Below, one piece after another: positions 14,105-14,804 of a stretch of 14,804 nucleotides of DNA. Where the stretch lies: positions 1-14,804 of the forward strand of contig MFOV01000014.1 in NCBI GenBank assembly GCA_001782515.1, given 5' to 3'. Under the pieces are notes generated by a model. That model did no database searches and was not told the origin of the DNA. It saw only the letters and a program-made list of their open reading frames with translations. The stretch comes from Candidatus Levybacteria bacterium RIFCSPLOWO2_01_FULL_39_10. GTDB taxonomy: Bacteria > Patescibacteriota > Microgenomatia > Levybacterales > UBA12049. Both the position numbers and the translations under genes were made by a program. Each line of letters starts with the position of its first letter. Within the stretch, counting starts at the first letter, position 1.

Positions 14105-14722
14105 TTATGCAGCCATTAAAAATGAATTCGACTTGTGTCCATTTAGCTCTTTTGTTTGTTTAATATTATTACTTAATCTGGTTCTAACTTCACTCTGATT
14201 TTTTCTATCTATAGTCATTGCACTTGCGGTAACTGTATATGGGATAGCTTGCATTCCTGTATAAAACCTCGTCCACCATGCGTTAATATCTTTGACATCT
14301 AATCCGGGAAATAATACTGCAAATTCATCTCCTCCGTATCTTGCTGCATAATCCGTTCTTCTGATGCTTGCTAAGATCTTTTCTGCAACTGCTCTTAGTG
14401 CTTTATCACCTTCTGGCAACCCTTTTTTATTTATCTTTCTTAATAAATTGAGGTCTATTAAACCCATGGTTAAAGGTTCACCGTTTCTTTCTGATCTATC
14501 TAACTCCTCTTGTAGTCTCGTTTCAAACAAACTACGAATAGGTAGAAGTGTAACTTCATCAATGCCTGCCAAATATGCTTCTTTTGTAAATTTTTTTCTG
14601 GCTTTTCTGAATTCAGGACCTTCACTTATGCCTGAGTCACGTAAAATTCTATCCGTTCTTTCTCTTAGAGGCTGATATCGTTTTCTTATTTCTCCGAGGT
14701 TTATATCTTTTTCTTCACTCAT
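14105..14722 (-). CDS. GGDEF-domain protein, putative diguanylate cyclase
   Basis: 205 residues, no membrane segment. A charged helical N terminus (1-50) precedes a GGDEF domain (about 52-205). The family makes cyclic di-GMP from two GTP. Seen: DEVTLLPIRSLFETRL in place of the usual D-x-LT-x-L-x-NR, metal Asp D90 in LIDLN, N98 of the guanine site, D106, and GGDEF itself at 130-134. RRTD at 121-124, with five residues before GGDEF, is an intact product-inhibition I-site. The usual His of the GH pair is replaced in GLPEGD, and the end is degenerate compared with ALYxAKxxGRN. Probably active, but this is not proven. First gene of a two-gene unit with dnaE, with its own promoter and a leader hairpin. 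No EAL or PilZ partner is in the window. Confidence 0.85.
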   Translation of the reverse strand: MSEEKDINLGEIRKRYQPLRERTDRILRDSGISEGPEFRKARKKFTKEAYLAGIDEVTLLPIRSLFETRLQEELDRSERNGEPLTMGLIDLNLLRKINKKGLPEGDKALRAVAEKILASIRRTDYAARYGGDEFAVLFPGLDVKDINAWWTRFYTGMQAIPYTVTASAMTIDRKNQSEVRTRLSNNIKQTKELNGHKSNSFLMAA

Positions 14723-14730
14723 TTTTTTTC

Positions 14731-14744
14731 GCGGATAAATCCGC
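14731..14744 (-). promoter_or_regulatory. Leader hairpin before the GGDEF gene
   Basis: GCGGATTTATCCGC is a perfect short hairpin (5 bp with a TTTA loop). It sits between a Shine-Dalgarno-like AAGG (14747-14744) and the start codon, from which an A-run separates it. Its formation would change the distance from ribosome site to start. No terminator U tract follows. Confidence 0.35.
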
Positions 14745-14759
14745 CTTATCTTTGTTGCT

Positions 14760-14788
14760 ATTATACGCTATTTTGAGTGATATTTGAA
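14760..14788 (-). promoter_or_regulatory. Promoter of the GGDEF-dnaE unit
   Basis: TTCAAA (14788-14783), a 17-nt spacer and TATAAT (14765-14760) on the minus strand. The predicted start near 14753 gives a leader of about 30 nt carrying the hairpin at 14731-14744. Confidence 0.55.
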
Positions 14789-14804
14789 GTAATCTGTTCA
14801 CGTG

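Noticed and set aside
1..14804. CRISPR array, insertion sequence or prophage genes
   Set aside because: No regularly spaced repeats, transposase, integrase or phage motifs were seen on either strand.

Overview
The window is AT-rich bacterial DNA. It most resembles a member of the Candidate Phyla Radiation (Patescibacteria, perhaps Microgenomates-like). That placement is inferred from compact overlapping genes, tRNA genes without encoded CCA, a much shortened ATP synthase delta subunit, membrane glycosyltransferases of the kind common there, and GC-rich palindromic snippets between genes. TGA ends atpD and atpF, so the code looks standard. No ribosomal RNA or marker gene here fixes the taxonomy.

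Layout. Positions 6-716 (minus) hold a family 2 glycosyltransferase. It is divergent from a plus-strand pair: a GT39-like multi-membrane glycosyltransferase (853-2442) and a WaaL/Wzy-type O-antigen ligase/polymerase (2442-3620), coupled through TAATG. These three look like a cell-surface glycan cassette. Running toward them on the minus strand is a membrane-anchored protein with two Ig-like domains (3595-4305). Next comes a compact tRNA-Thr locus (4323-4559). From there the complete F1Fo ATP synthase operon reads leftward on the minus strand in the classical order atpB-E-F-H-A-G-D-C (10843 down to 4603). Upstream of it lie dnaE (10893-14102) and a small GGDEF-domain gene (14105-14722), which form one transcription unit with a recognisable promoter near 14760-14788.

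The most unusual part is the tRNA locus. A complete tRNA-Thr(CGT) lies inside the anticodon loop of a second threonine-type tRNA. The two halves of that outer tRNA flank it and still pair perfectly in acceptor and anticodon stems. The inserted 102 nt are closed by a perfect 7-bp helix with symmetric 8-nt linkers on either side of the inner tRNA. A third, orphan 3' tRNA half lies directly downstream and is broken at the same place in the anticodon loop. A consensus -10 box sits 8 nt before the outer tRNA. This could be a functional nested, intron-like tRNA or an insertionally inactivated one, and the sequence alone does not decide.

Other points worth attention: a 10-bp inverted repeat bracketing the only sizeable gap in the atp operon (before atpC), stacked alternative hairpins just before the atpE ribosome binding site, a 116-residue delta subunit, a likely frame disruption at the N terminus of the GT39-like protein, a GGDEF protein with an intact I-site coupled to dnaE, and several -10 boxes so close to start codons that leaderless transcription seems likely.
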